Shown: in pieces, positions 1-11,562 of the stretch
How the letters are laid out: every line of letters starts with the position of its first letter
Numbering within the stretch: the stretch's first letter is position 1
DNA from: Thuidium tamariscinum
Lineage: Eukaryota > Streptophyta > Bryopsida > Hypnales > Thuidiaceae
NCBI GenBank assembly: GCA_947034885.2
Contig: OZ019759.1
Span: 3,040,501-3,104,500, forward strand
Direction of reading: 5' to 3'
Length of the DNA: 64,000 nucleotides
Position numbers and translations under genes: made by a program
The notes under the pieces: generated by a model
Database searches by the model: none
What the model saw: the letters and a program-made list of their open reading frames with translations, nothing else
Told to the model about the DNA's origin: nothing

Positions 1-165
1 AGTTAAAATGAGTCCTCTAAACTAGAGAGAACACAATAACGTAAAGACCATATGTTATCCTCGAGTCGATGATAACATTGCATCACGTCATTCAAGCTAC
101 CGCATTAATCATAGACAAGTATCCTCGAGTCGAGGATACTTACTTCACAGGGTTTCTTTACTTAC

Positions 166-1530
166 CTTTGCAGCGAGCATGAACTTTGCTCCCGGAAAGA
201 CCCCTAGCACGTTCTCGTTTGGTTTCGCAAAATCCCGCAGCATGTCCAGGTAAAACTCCATGCGCAACTCGGTAGGCTCTATCCGCCACTTCGCCTCCGT
301 GTTCTTGTTCCAGTCCCAGTAATACGGGTTCTGCAGGGGAGTAGAGTACTTAGACTTCACCAGCGCACGACTGGCGGACGCAAATTCGTTGTTCTTCTTG
401 AACAAGAAGAGTAAAGGCACGTCCGGAGCCGTGAGGCAGTTCGTCACATTGTCTAAGAGCTCTGCTCTTCCTGGGACATAGGTGGACGACACGCACTCAA
501 AAATTTTCAACTTCAAGGCTGCAAAGGCTGTTGCCGCCTCGATGTCGCTTTTCCCCTTTAAGATAAACAGCCACACATTCAGTGTTGTCATCTTCGGCTT
601 CAAATTCAAAGCCATGAAGCTCAAAAAAGGGTCGATGGCGCTTTCTTCTTCAGAGGGTATGCCTCTCGGGGCTTCTTTCAAATCCACCAGGGCAAAGTTT
701 ACCTCCCGGGAATGATAAGTGTACGACGAGTTGGTCACCAGAGCTTCAGCGCCAACATCAATCCTCCGAATCTGAACACCTCCTTCTAGTTGAGGAAGTT
801 GATATTTCAACTTCATGAACCTGGTGAACATAAAAAGTACCTGGGGAAATTGCTTCTCCAGGTCTTTTGCCCATTTCAACCAAGCATCGTTGCGGAGACG
901 ACGCTTGAAATAATCCGCTCCTGGATGCGTTAGAAGGAAATCCCATGAGGCCGATGTGAATCTGTGCCTTGCCTTCCAGGACTTCCAAGTACCGTCAATT
1001 ACATCCCCACCATCATCTATGACCTGCAAATCGGGATTGACGGCCATCAGATCTTGGAGCACAACTTTCTTGCGCTTCCTCCGCTCCACCCACTCCTTGT
1101 GGGTCATATTGTCTAGCACGAGAACTTTGGTTGCGGTCACTGACACCTTCGGATAAATTGCTAGACGACCAGGTGTTTTACCGAGTAGATGCACTGCGTT
1201 CACTCCGAAGTCCACGTCCGTAAAATGCCCGAAGTGCTTGAAGAACTCCCTCTTAAGGGACATGCTCTTTATCTTGAATCCTTTCGCCACTTTGTAAGGT
1301 TTCAAGGCGCAGGGGTCAATTAACTCGCCCTTGGAGTGCTTTGTCAAGAACGACTCCCAGTGCACCCAAAGGTTGTCGGGCAAGGTGATGATCTGAATTT
1401 CATTTTTCAGATCGGAGGTGCCACTGATTTTAGCGCCGTCTCCCTCTGGATTTATATTTTGGAAGCGCTCAATCACAGCATCCGTGAAATTCTGCAAGAA
1501 TTGCGTAGCATCAAAAGTTGAATGAAACAT
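166..1530 (-). CDS. ParB-methyltransferase-like gene A, C-terminal exon (gene continues off left edge)
   Basis: Open for about 440 codons without a stop. The likely acceptor is at 1492-1493 (TTCTTGCAG), so the exon probably starts at 1491 rather than at the ATG at 1530. It ends at a strong donor (AAAG|GTAAGT) with 166 as the last exon base. The pattern fits the permuted N4/N6 DNA-methyltransferase fold. A strand-plus-acidic segment (FALVDLKEAPRGIP) stands where the catalytic (D/S)PPY motif belongs. A stretch ending NPYYWDWNKNTEAKW follows, then TELRMEFYLDMLRDF and ENVLGVFPGAKFMLAAK, resembling the KP..L...I..F...GD.VLDPF.G.GTT..AA region of these enzymes. The catalytic motif and the FxGxG glycines are not canonical, so activity is doubtful. 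Related genes lie at 31581-40174 and 24600-28567. The fold assignment is inference from motif order. Confidence 0.6.
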
Positions 1531-1806
1531 TTTAAAAATACTAGGACTTTATCCTCGATGCGATGATACGTTAACTGTGACTCAGATGTGAAACATGGAG
1601 AAAATTGCTGACGAAAAAATTGAATTGAAATAACATTTCAAAGTAACAAAACGCAGAGCCAGCTTATCACTGAATCGACGATACGGGTTCTGGATGGCAC
1701 AATACCTTGTACTTTGTCAGCTCGAATACTGACTTATTCTTCCTCGAGAAGTCTTCCGTGCGCACATCCGTCGGATGCTTATTGGTGATCCAAATTCTTC
1801 GACAGC

Positions 1807-3129
1807 TTACGATTTGGTTTCCCCAAGTTGGTTGGCGTGGTCCAAGTGATTTGTGCAATTATAAAACTTGGATATATTGCGCAACTGATTTCCATCTAGA
1901 GTCCAAACAATGTACGCGTCCCACGTCTTGAGTTCCACTTTCCTTGCTTCTCCACAGCCAGAAATTTGTAGCTCTTGCGAAGCTGTAATGCTGTGCTGCC
2001 CGTTGATAATCATGAACTTCCCATTCTTGATTTTGTCCCATGATTGAGGCTTCCTTTTCAAAAGCTTCTTCTTAATCACTAGTATTAGGCAGACTTTCTG
2101 TCGTTGATTCACATCAATCAGTTGGACGAGCTCCTTCTTCACAGCGTCCACGATGTCCCTTTGCAAGGTGCGAATGACATACTCAGGACTAGCTATAATG
2201 CACTGTTTGATGTCGATCTTCACAGTCTCTTGATCAAACAGAAAGCATTTCTGGTGCCCTGCCCAGAAAGTTCTCTAGATTAAAGCGAACTTCTCATGCT
2301 CAGGGACCTCCTCCGCAGTTGATGATGGAGCAACGGACACCGTAGTCAGAGCAAAACCTACACTACCTCCAATAGCAGGGGCACTAATCAGGCTTTTCCT
2401 TTTCTTCTTGGAAGACTCTCCCTCCCCAGATCCAGGAGGGTCTCTCTTTTTAGGCTCGGACCTTGTCTGTCCGGGCTTTCGTGGTCTACTTCCTAACCCT
2501 GTTCCAGTGAGTGATGGGAGGGCAGGATTGTCACTTCCCTGACGACGACCTTGCGAGTGGCCGGCAGTACGACCCACTGCAGGTGCTTTCTCCACATGCT
2601 CCAGTGCTTACCGATCAAGCGTCTGGAAAATTAGGCGCAATCTCGTCGCATTTGATTTGGCGGTGCTGTTCTTCCAAGGCACGTATCCAGCTTTTTGAAA
2701 CTGGTCATTTAGTGACTCCATTTGCGAACCCTCCAGGAATGTCATCAGATTGAAGAGATCAAATTTTCCATGGTAGGAGTTCACATTCAAGACAACGGAG
2801 TAGCAGTGCTCTTTTGGTCTTCCACTGTCGTCCACCTCTCGCAGCACAATCAGAATGTAGTCTCGCTGGTGCTCCTCAATTAGTGTCACTTTCTCTTTCA
2901 TATTCCAAGGCATATACGTATTTGTCCCTTGAACTCTGTAACACAAGTAGACGTAATTTTTAAATCGGTTTACACCGAAACTCCATGTATGAATGTGCTC
3001 CTTGAACTCCCACAGTGTCCCATATGTGTCCTCCATTTTCGTGATGAAGGGTTCGTCATGAAAAGGATTAATGAACGGTTTTAGATGGTGAGATGTTAAG
3101 GAATAGTCGTACGTGTCCGTTTGCTCCAT
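1807..3129 (-). CDS. ParB-methyltransferase-like gene A, N-terminal exons with ParB-like motif
   Basis: Starts at the ATG at 3129. The first exon (3129 to about 2612) ends at a GTAAGC donor and encodes a 173-residue acidic/aromatic region I do not recognise. The next open stretch (about 2595-2275) is a Pro/Lys/Ser-rich linker. It is separated by one in-frame TAG (2277-2275) from a stretch holding FMIINGQHSITASQEL and GNQLRNISKFYNCTNH. That resembles the (D/N)G.HR..A loop and downstream N-rich helix of ParB/sulfiredoxin-fold domains. A possible donor (GTAAGC) lies near 1812. Bacterial and phage proteins that fuse a ParB domain to an N4/N6 methylase have this domain order. The exact splice sites between 2612 and 2275 are unresolved, and the TAG may be intronic. 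P1 palindromes sit in the intron between this part and the next exon and just upstream of the ATG. Confidence 0.5.
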
Positions 3130-3882
3130 TGTTCTTTTCCTCTGTTACCATAACAGTCGCTGGTTAGATTTTGGTATCATCGACTCGGGGATACAAGACA
3201 CTTGTAAATACATAGTAGCAATGCATTAAAATAAGAATTTGAAGAACGAGCAGAATATTATGATAGGTAAGCTAATCATTGTTGACGATGAATTTTGTAT
3301 TCACGGATAATGATTTTTCTGTTTCTATACGGAAAAGGGAGAAGTGGTAGTTTCTTCACAAAACTGAAATCAATAATTTATTTGGCACTATTACCATTTT
3401 GTTGTCAGGCTGACAGGAAGGTTCTAATTTCTTATAACACAGAAGGTTCTCTCACACCCACTTCAGTCATGGGGAAGCAGTTATCCTCGACACGACGATA
3501 ACTCAGTGAAGATGTTTACCACCTACCAATAGCAGGCAAACCTAAATGCTAAAGGGTTATTTTCTTGAATATTAGATAACCGTCTGGTTCCTAAGGTTGC
3601 TCTTCATATTTTGTTGTGTTAGTCAGAAGTACCGATTAGGAGACTCACTAAGGTTATTTAATTTCATTTATCTCTGGCGTCACAACAAAAAGTCACGTTT
3701 GCTGACGTTTTCTGACAATGCTCTTCTGTTCCTCTATTTTGTCTGAATCAACTACCGTTCATCCTCGAGTCGATTATAAGGCATGAGCACTGACATTCTT
3801 GTAATTGTGGGAACTAATCCACTATTGCATCAGATGTTTAATTCAGGTTCCTCAGAGTAGTTTATTTCTTCGTCAGATAGTT

Positions 3883-4140
3883 AAAATTTACCGAAATATT
3901 TTCTAATCATCGTATCGACGATACTTTTCTACAATTTCTTTTGACGTAGTGAAAATTCACCGAAATCTTTTCTTATCATCGTATCGAGGATACTTTTCTA
4001 CAATTGGATTTTGACGTAGTTTAAATATATCGAAAGCTATTCTTATCATCGTATCGAGGATACTTTTCTACAATTTCTTTGACGTAGTTAAAATTTATGG
4101 AAATCTTTTCTTATCATCGTATCGAGGATACTTATCTACA
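3883..4140. repeat. Four-copy ~68-bp tandem repeat, each with one P1 palindrome
   Basis: Direct repeats built on GACGTAGT..AAAATTTA..GAAA..TTTTCT followed by a P1 palindrome and ACTTTTCTACAATT. They are spaced 67-70 bp, with palindromes at 3905, 3974, 4044 and 4112. The array could serve as clustered binding sites for a P1-recognising protein. It lies upstream of gene A. Confidence 0.85.
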
Positions 4141-4299
4141 AGCATGCAAGTCCTGAGCATGACATCGTAATATCATCGGAACGAGGATAACAACTCTACC
4201 TGGTTCTCAACCTTAATTCTAACAAAATATATGGCCTGTCCTACTATCACCGGGTCGACGATAGGTCCAACACCTTCCTCAAAACCCTAATTTCAATGA

Positions 4300-4760
4300 T
4301 GCCTCTTCATTTGCTTTAAAATTGTAAAGGAATTTGAAGGTGTAGCACCTGAACCCATATTCAGCGCATGCCTAAACCCTAAACCTCAGACCACATTCTA
4401 TGGAATGGCAAAGTCATCTTGACATTCATTAGCTTTAAATTTGTAAAGGAATTCAAAGCTGTAGTTCCTGAACCCTTATTGAGCATATGTCTAAACCCTA
4501 AACCTCAGACCACATTCCATGCACTAGCAAATTCATGAGCAGAACTAACCTGTTCTTCGATGACTCCAAAATTACTTCAAAACTAAAAATTCGAGCGCTC
4601 CAAATCTTTGAATTCCACCCTGCAGTAACCATAAACTGAATGCAAAGCAGTAAGCACACCAATTGAAGCAACACACAAGATCAATGGAATCCACAGAACC
4701 CTTAAGCAAACTGAATTCAAACCAAACCCACAAACTGAATTCAAACCCTAAACCCACAAA
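4300..4760. repeat. Duplicated ~130-bp segment with telobox-like AAACCCTAA tracts
   Basis: Two adjacent copies share GCTTTAAA.TTGTAAAGGAATT, CTGAACCC.TATT and CCTAAACCCTAAACCTCAGACCACATTC (4310-4420 and 4430-4530). More AAACCC/CTGAATTCAAAC repeats follow to about 4760. No gene is evident. Confidence 0.6.
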
Positions 4761-5149
4761 CTGAACTCAAAGCATTACCTACAAACTGAATGCAAAGCAG
4801 TACAAGACCAAGTCGAGAAGAAATCCACGCAAGGCGCTAGAAACTGAACTCTAAACCACCAAACAAAAAGTACAAATTCTTCTCACCGGAGGCTCCGCGA
4901 ACTGTCCGCTGCAACCTTGTGAAACCCTGAGAAGAGGAAGGCTGTCCTCCCGTGCGCCTCCGCAAACACAATCGCTCCGAGAACTCCCACGTCCGCTGAA
5001 GAAGATCGCGAACTCTCAATGCAGATGGAAAAGGCAGAACTCAGCCACAGCACGAGCATAAGTAGGCACCACAGAGCATGGACTAACCTCCCAACAACAA
5101 CAGAAAACAAACCTCTTGACGACAACATAAGCAACAATACAGGCCGAGG

Positions 5150-5345
5150 TGAACCTCCCGACGAGGGAGATGAACTCCCAGAGCACGGCCTCGTCCCCGA
5201 GCCTCCCCCGAGCCTCCCTGCACATGCCCGAGCCTCCACCGAGCCACCGCCACATCCGAGCCTGCTGGAGCCTCCCCGAGCCTCCCCCGAGCCTTCCCCG
5301 ACCCTCCCTACGCATGCCCGAGCCTCCCCCAAGCCACCACCATAA
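5150..5345. repeat. GAGCCTCC-type minisatellite
   Basis: Imperfect GC-rich repetition of CCCGAGCCTCC and related units. It gives low-complexity Pro/Ser/Glu reading frames on the plus strand and Gly/Arg frames on the minus strand. These frames have no conserved features and are best treated as by-products of the repeat. Confidence 0.7.
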
Positions 5346-5379
5346 ACCCTACACTTCCTACCGAGTGTACAATTAGTTT

Positions 5380-5760
5380 TTTTGTTTTTGTGATTGTTTT
5401 TTAATTTACACATCCATTATCACAACCTACTACCAAGCCTTCATGTTGTTTTTTGTTTTTTGTTTTTTTGTTAGTTTTTTAATTTACATACATTTTTTCA
5501 CAACCTACTACCGAGCCTAGATTTTGTTGTTTGTTTTTGTGTTTGTTTTCTAATTTAGACACGTATTTTCACAACCTGCTACCAAGCCTTCATGTTGTTT
5601 TTTGTTTTTTGTTTTTTTGTTAGTTTTTTAATTTACACACCTATTTTCACAACCTATTACCAAGCCTACATTTTGTTGTTTGTTTTTGTGTTTGTTTTCT
5701 AATTTAGACACCTCTTTTCACAACTTGCTACCGTACCCACATTTTGTTTCTTATTGTACA
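5380..5760. repeat. ~75-bp tandem repeat, about five copies
   Basis: Units contain TTGTTTTTGTG.TTGTTTT.TAATTTA.ACAC followed by TTTTCACAACCT.CTACC.AGCC. CACAACCT recurs near 5421, 5500, 5570, 5648 and (as CACAACTT) 5719. The stretch from 5760 to 6600 is AT-rich with nothing I recognise. Confidence 0.75.
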
Positions 5761-6604
5761 TTTCATTTCTATAATGTACACAGCTATTCCCACATCTAAG
5801 CAATTGTACCAATTTAAGAGCGTGCGAATTTTGCTATTTTGTTTTTATGAAATTGACACATAGATTTCGACACCTTAGAGAGAGCACAATATCATTAATG
5901 GAGAGACAAATTATAATGTCGAACAACGAGGATGTGCAAACTCAAAAAGAAATGTACACTCTTCCTAACTTGTTTTTTTTATGAGAAATCCAAAACCCTT
6001 AGTTACTATCGAATTTAATATGAAGTTGAAGGGCCTTTAAGGCAAAATCCTAGTTCATTTGTAGCTTCTTAAAATGTAGTCTACTTTTAATTTAAAGAAC
6101 ATAGATTTGGATGGCGATATTTTTTTATCCATTTAGAGTTTTTGAAAACAATTTTCAAGACCTCTAAACAAAATGGAAAGTCCATCTCCATGTAGCAAAG
6201 TACGCTTGTTCAAAACCTCAATTCCGAAAATTAACATCATTCTTTTCTCTCCTCCATTTGTTGATAGTGAAAACTATACTTCTTTGAAAATTTTACCTAT
6301 ACACTTCGAATTAGTTACAATACTATGATTTGAAGACCTAAATTAGTAGTTAGTAGTACAGAATGAAGTGAACTTCATGGTCGACTATAAGTTTGTGTTC
6401 CAATTTATTACTTGCAATACTAAATTTCATAGATTTTCAAAATATAAAGAATAATAAGATTCATATTACTTCATCATTCATATTACTTGAAAGCGTCTCT
6501 GAATTAAGCGATAAATATTACTTGAAAGTGACTGTCTATGAAGCCTGTATTACCAAGAAATGACTATTTTGTCACAAGTTGACTAAAGTGACTATTTTAA
6601 TTAA

Positions 6605-6765
6605 GGTTTCAAAAGATTTTGGAAATTGAACTACCCCAATTATTAAAATGGATCCAGTTCAAAAGATTTTGAAAATTGAACAATCCCAATTATGAAAATG
6701 GATCCAAACTCAAGAGATTTTAGAAATTGAACTTCCCCAATTATTAAAATGGATCTTGTAAAACC
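6605..6765. repeat. ~60-bp tandem repeat, three copies
   Basis: Three copies of a unit containing AAGATTTT.GAAATTGAAC followed by CCCAATTAT.AAAATGGATC (near 6610, 6665 and 6715). The small reading frame across it only reflects the repeat. Confidence 0.7.
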
Positions 6766-7016
6766 GTTGAATAAAAAAAACAAAAAAAACTTATATGCTG
6801 AAGTGCAATGTTTAATACGAAGTGAATCCAATCAAAATATATTGAATGAATGAAATACTCAGCATTAAAAGGCTTCTGATCACTAAATTTTCAAATAAAA
6901 CCAACGTTGTCACACATTCAAAATTACAAAAGAAAATGTCTAAGCACCAAAAGTTTTACTTTGGTCCGCCTACACATTCATTTTCATGTCTATGGACCGT
7001 TCACCTTAAACACAAA

Positions 7017-9150
7017 CAATGGCAGGGTAGCCAATTTTTTGAATTCCAACAAAAAACAAACAAATTGAAGTTGGGAATGGAAATTTGTCATAAAACATCA
7101 AAGTTCTATGACATTCCAACTTCTTCATATTTCTTTTGGCCCCTCTTTACGTTGAATTTCAAGTGTAATGGCCATAATATTATGAAAGAAAGCCAAACAA
7201 TGGCAGGATAGCCTATTTTTTGGATTCCAACAAAAAACAAAAAATTGAAGTTGGGAATTGAAATTTGTCATAAAACATCAAAGTTCTATGACATTCCAAC
7301 TTGTCCATATTCTTTTTGGCCACCTTTTTACGTTGAATTTCAAGTGTAATGGTTACTATGAAAGAAAGCCAAACAATGGCAGGATAGCCTATTTTTTGGA
7401 TTCCAACAAAAAAAAAAAAAATTGAAGTTGGGAATTGAAATTGTCATAAAACATCAAAGTTCTATGACATTCCAACTTCTTTATATTTTTTTTGGCCCCT
7501 CTTTACATTGAATTTCAAGTGTAAGGGCCACTATGAAAGAAAGCCAAACAATGGCAGGGTAGCCTATTTTTTGGATTCCAACAAAAAACAAACAAATTGA
7601 AGTTGGGAATGGAAATTTGTCATAAAACCTCAAAGTTCTATGACATTCCAACTTCTTTATATTTTTTTTGGCCCCTCTTTACGTTGAATTTCAAGTGTAA
7701 GGGCCACTATGAAAGAAAGCCAAACAATGGCAGAATAGCCTATTTTTTGGAATTCAACAAGAAAATAACAAATGGAAGTTGGGAATGGAAATTTGTCATA
7801 GAACATTAAAGTTCTATGACATTCCAACTTCTTCATATTTTTTTTGGCCCCTCTTTACGTTGAATTTCAAGTGTAAGGGCCACTATGAAAGAAAGCCAAA
7901 CAATGGCAGGATAGTCTATTTTTTGGATTCCAACAAAAAACAAACAAATTGAAGTTGGGAATGGAAATTTGTCATAGAACATCAAAGTTCTATGACATTC
8001 CAACTTGTCCATATTCTTTTTGGCCACCTTTTTATGTTGAATTTCAAGTGTAATGGCCAATATGAAAGAAAGCCAAACAATGGCAGGGTAGCCTATTTTT
8101 TGGAATCCAACAGAAAATAAATAAATTGAAGTTGGGAATTGAAATTTGTCATAAAACATCAAAGTTCTATGACATTCCAACTTCTTTATATTTTTTTTGG
8201 CCCCTCTTTACGTCGAATTTCAAGTGTAAGGGCCACTATGAAAGAAAGCCAAACAATGGCAGGATAGTCTATTTTTTGGATTCCAACAAAAAACAAACAA
8301 ATTGAAGTTGGGAATGGAAATTTGTCATAGAACATCAAAGTTCTATGACATTCCAACTTGTCCATATTCTTTTTGGCCACCTTTTTATGTTGAATTTCAA
8401 GTGTAATGGCCAATATGAAAGAAAGCCAAACAATGGCAGGGTAGCCTATTTTTTGGAATCCAACAGAAAATAAATAAATTGAAGTTGGGAATGGAAATTT
8501 GTCATAAAACATCAAAGTTCTATGACATTCCAACTTCTTCATATTTTTTTTGGCCCCTCTTTACGTTGAATTTCAAGTGTAAGGGCCACTATGAAAGAAA
8601 GCCAAACAATGGCAGGATAGTCTATTTTTTGGATTCCAACAAAAAACAAACAAATTGAAGTTGGGAATGGAAATTTGTCATAGAACATTAAAGTTCTATG
8701 ACATTCCAACTTCTTCATATTTTTTTTGGCCCCTCTTTACGTTGAATTTCAAGTGTAAGGGCCACTATGAAAGAAAGCCAAACAATGGCAGGGTAGCCTA
8801 TTTTTTGGATTCCAACAAAAAACAAACAAATTGAAGTTGGGAATGGAAATTTGTCATAAAACATCAAAGTTCTATGACATTCCAACTTCTTCATATTTTT
8901 TTTGGCCCCTCTTTACGTTGAATTTCAAGTGTAAGGGCCACTATGAAAGAAAGCCAAACAATGGCAGGATAGTCTATTTTTTGGAATCCAACAAGAAACA
9001 AACAAATTGAAGTTTGGAATTGAAATTTGTCATAGAACATTAAAGTTCTATGACAATACAACTTCTTCATGTTTTTCTTGACCCCTCTTTACGTTGAATT
9101 TCAAGTGTAAGGGCCACTATGGAAGAAAGCCAAACAATGGCAGGGTAGCA
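7017..9150. repeat. 176-bp satellite array, about 12 monomers
   Basis: The phase marker AATGGCAG recurs at 13 positions from about 7020 to 9138, with spacings of 175-181 bp, mostly 176. Each monomer carries an internal inverted repeat with arms TGTCATAGAAC / GTTCTATGACA around a 6-bp loop. Monomer pairs form a ~353-bp higher-order unit: the variant with GGCCACCTTTTTATGTTG near 8030 recurs near 8383. Reading frames of about 115 codons on the minus strand are satellite by-products. Diverged relatives occur at 15545-16005. Confidence 0.9.
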
Positions 9151-9814
9151 GATCCCACATATGAAAAGCTCAATTTCTCTAAGTCTTACAAAAGAAAATG
9201 GCAAGCTTGCTATTTCGTTTTCAAAATACCAAGGTCCCAAATGTTTTGGAGTACACGATAATGAAAGGCTCAAAATATTTTCTTCGAGTTGAGAACTTGT
9301 AGAGTATACATGATATACGTTGAAATTTAGTTTCATAGGGAAAACAACCACAAGCTTGCTCATTGTTTTCAGTTTAGGGCTTACTGTTTATAACATTATT
9401 TTGTGGGTTTCTTTTGTTTTCTACCATATAGAGAATTTATTTAGCAATTCTTAAGTGTCACATGGAAACTGTCATAGAACATTCATGTTTTATGGCAATC
9501 TATTTTCTTCCTCTTTTTTAGGGAATCTATCCGTTGTACAATTCATGACATATGAGGTTACTCTCCAGAATTTATGATGCTATTAGGACTAAGAGAATGT
9601 GCATTTGAATTGTGCGTGGATTCTCATTAATATATGATCTTGAACTTTGTTTTCAAAAAACCAAAAAATCAATTACCCTAAAGCTCATATGGAAGTAATA
9701 CTTCAATTTTTCTTGAGCTTCAAAGTTTAATAAACATTATTTTTTCATGAATTGGAATTTAGGGTTTAAGCATTTTGATTTTTAGAGCTTAAATCCTAAA
9801 GCTCATATAGAAGC

Positions 9815-9990
9815 TGCTTGCCCCAAACCCTAAACCCTAATTCTAAAACCTGACCCTAAACTGGAACCCTAAAACCCTCAAAACATGACCCTAAACCTGA
9901 CTTTGAGAACCCTAAACACCAAACCGGGACCCTAAACCGTGACCTGGGAAGCTAAAAAAACCCTGCAAAGCTGACCCTAAATCCTACCCG
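9815..9990. repeat. Degenerate telomere-like CCCTAAA tract
   Basis: Interspersed CCCTAAA and ACCCTAAAC units on the plus strand, degenerating into GACCCTAAACC and GGACCCTAAACC. It is too short and irregular to be a chromosome end. It is better read as interstitial telomere-like or telobox-rich sequence upstream of the DUF7869-like gene. 9150-9815 holds AT-rich unique sequence with no gene seen. Confidence 0.6.
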
Positions 9991-10664
9991 GGTTGCCTAA
10001 ATTGTCTTTTGGGACGTTGGAAGGCCTCAGCGAAGCACATTTAGTGAGACAATTTTTAGAAATGTCCTAGAATCCAAACCTACCTTCCGAAAGTCAACGA
10101 CCAACATTTACAGTAGATTCCTTTAAGGGTTCAAAGAAAGTATTTCCGAAACTTGGTGCCTTAAAGCTGATAGAAGGCATCTCAAAAAGTGTAGAGCAGT
10201 TGCATGAAATTATGGAGGTAGGAGGACGTGCATTTAGGAAGAATTCAAATTTGATCCGTTACGCGGTCTTTTTTCCCGCCTTCTGTGTGAATTGCAAGGC
10301 CAAAGCAAGGCCTTACTGCAAATTCAACCGCTTCTTCGTTTTCTCGTCTTTCTTTCTTGTGTTGTGGCCGCGTGTTTGAATGTTTGCACACAATGCAGTG
10401 TTCTTAAGTCGAGGGCATTATATTTGTCCTTGGTCGTTAGCAGGTATGCGGTCTTTGGTAATCACTTATGTGCGCAGTATGGGATATTGTTTGCGGATGT
10501 GTTCAGTTTTCTGTGCTAGTCCATCAAGTTCTGTTTGTGTGTAAGTTTGACGGGTGTACTCTTACAGTGGGAAACAGCTTCTGGTGAATGGGTCTGAGGA
10601 TTTAGAGTGTGCATCTGTCCCCGAGTTTCTTGGCGGAATTTATGGATCATTGTTGGTAGTGAGG

Positions 10665-11529
10665 TATCGTCGAGTCGAGGATATTGTGCGGTTTTTCAAT
10701 TTCAAAGTAATGTTTTTTATCGTCGTGTCGATGATACCACGCCCAATATCAGTGGAGTACTTCTTTGAAATAGTTACTAGTCTTGATTTCGAGTGACCCA
10801 ACTCACAATTTGGTGTGGGGATCTTAAGTAGATAATGGTTTACTCTAGTAGTTGATCCCGGTATTGTCAGTAGTGATTATCATTGAGTCGAGGATAACGT
10901 ATTCTTTTGGGTCCATATTGGTTTGTGGATTGATGAAGGGGAGTGCTCATTATTTGTGTACCATGTTTCACAAGATGGGCATGACACCTAATTTCGTTTA
11001 TTCATCGAGATTCTTCTCCCAGTATACGAAATGAGGAGTGGATTATTCAAATAGATTTGCGAAGTATCATCGAGTCGATGATATTCTATCGATAAAACTT
11101 ATTTTGGAATCAATATTATGAATGTCATACTCGTCAGGGTTATCTTGATTTCAACTGTTTTTCGAGTACAAGTATGGTGCATCAATTGCTGTCGTTTACG
11201 TATCATCGACTCGGTGATAACTATATTCCTTGTACTCCTATCCTCGACTCCGAGGAGTTCGAGGTCCTTGATGCTTGTGCCGGACTTGTAGACGATAAAG
11301 ATCCTTCTTGTTTTATCATCGAGTCAGTGATAATAAGAATGTCTTTCTGGTGTTGTCATAATTTATGAGGGGGTTCAAATAGTCTCACTTCTTGATTGTT
11401 CTGTTACAAGAGATTTTTAATTGATTGGTCTTTCAATCTTTCCTGGAAGACCAAGAGTGGCTTATAAATTGTAAGATTCTGTATTTCTATGATTTTCTGG
11501 ACTAACATCTTATCACCGATACGACGATA
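10665..11529. repeat. P1 palindrome family, right cluster upstream of the DUF7869-like gene
   Basis: Copies of the same 19-bp palindrome seen at 54-4263 begin at 10665, 10718, 10878, 11065, 11201, 11314 and 11511, with a partial copy near 11239. The copy at 11065 (TATCATCGAGTCGATGATA) is almost perfect. The cluster stops 30 bp before a likely 3' splice site (TTGGTTTTGGCAG, ending near 11561) just ahead of the next gene's ATG. It may therefore lie in a 5'-UTR intron. No copies are seen downstream of that gene. Confidence 0.85.
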
Positions 11530-11562
11530 TGTAACCTGATAATATTACTTGGTTTTGGCAGA

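Larger units (their letters stand above)
54..4263. repeat. P1 palindrome family, left cluster
   Basis: About a dozen 19-bp near-palindromes of consensus TATCNTCGANTCGANGATA. They begin near 56, 120, 1550, 3175, 3482, 3760, 3905, 3974, 4044, 4112, 4171 and 4245, with a half copy near 1675. The copy at 120-138 has perfect arms around one central base. They lie in introns of gene A (166 leftward, and 1812-1491) and in its upstream flank, not in its exons. The arms vary mainly at paired positions, which suggests the palindromic symmetry itself is maintained. The same motif recurs only at 10665-11529 in this window. Confidence 0.85.

Noticed and set aside
482-715. Plus-strand frames over gene A (482-715, 956-1156, 1336-1521)
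   Set aside because: Shadows of the long minus-strand exon.
4883-5413. Gly/Arg-rich and Pro-rich frames on both strands
   Set aside because: Produced by the GAGCCTCC minisatellite; no start context, domain or homologous copy.
7833-9363. Minus-strand reading frames of 98-118 codons across the satellite
   Set aside because: They repeat with the 176-bp monomer and exist only because the monomer happens to lack stops in that frame.
9815-9990. True telomere or chromosome end
   Set aside because: Short, degenerate and flanked on both sides by ordinary sequence.
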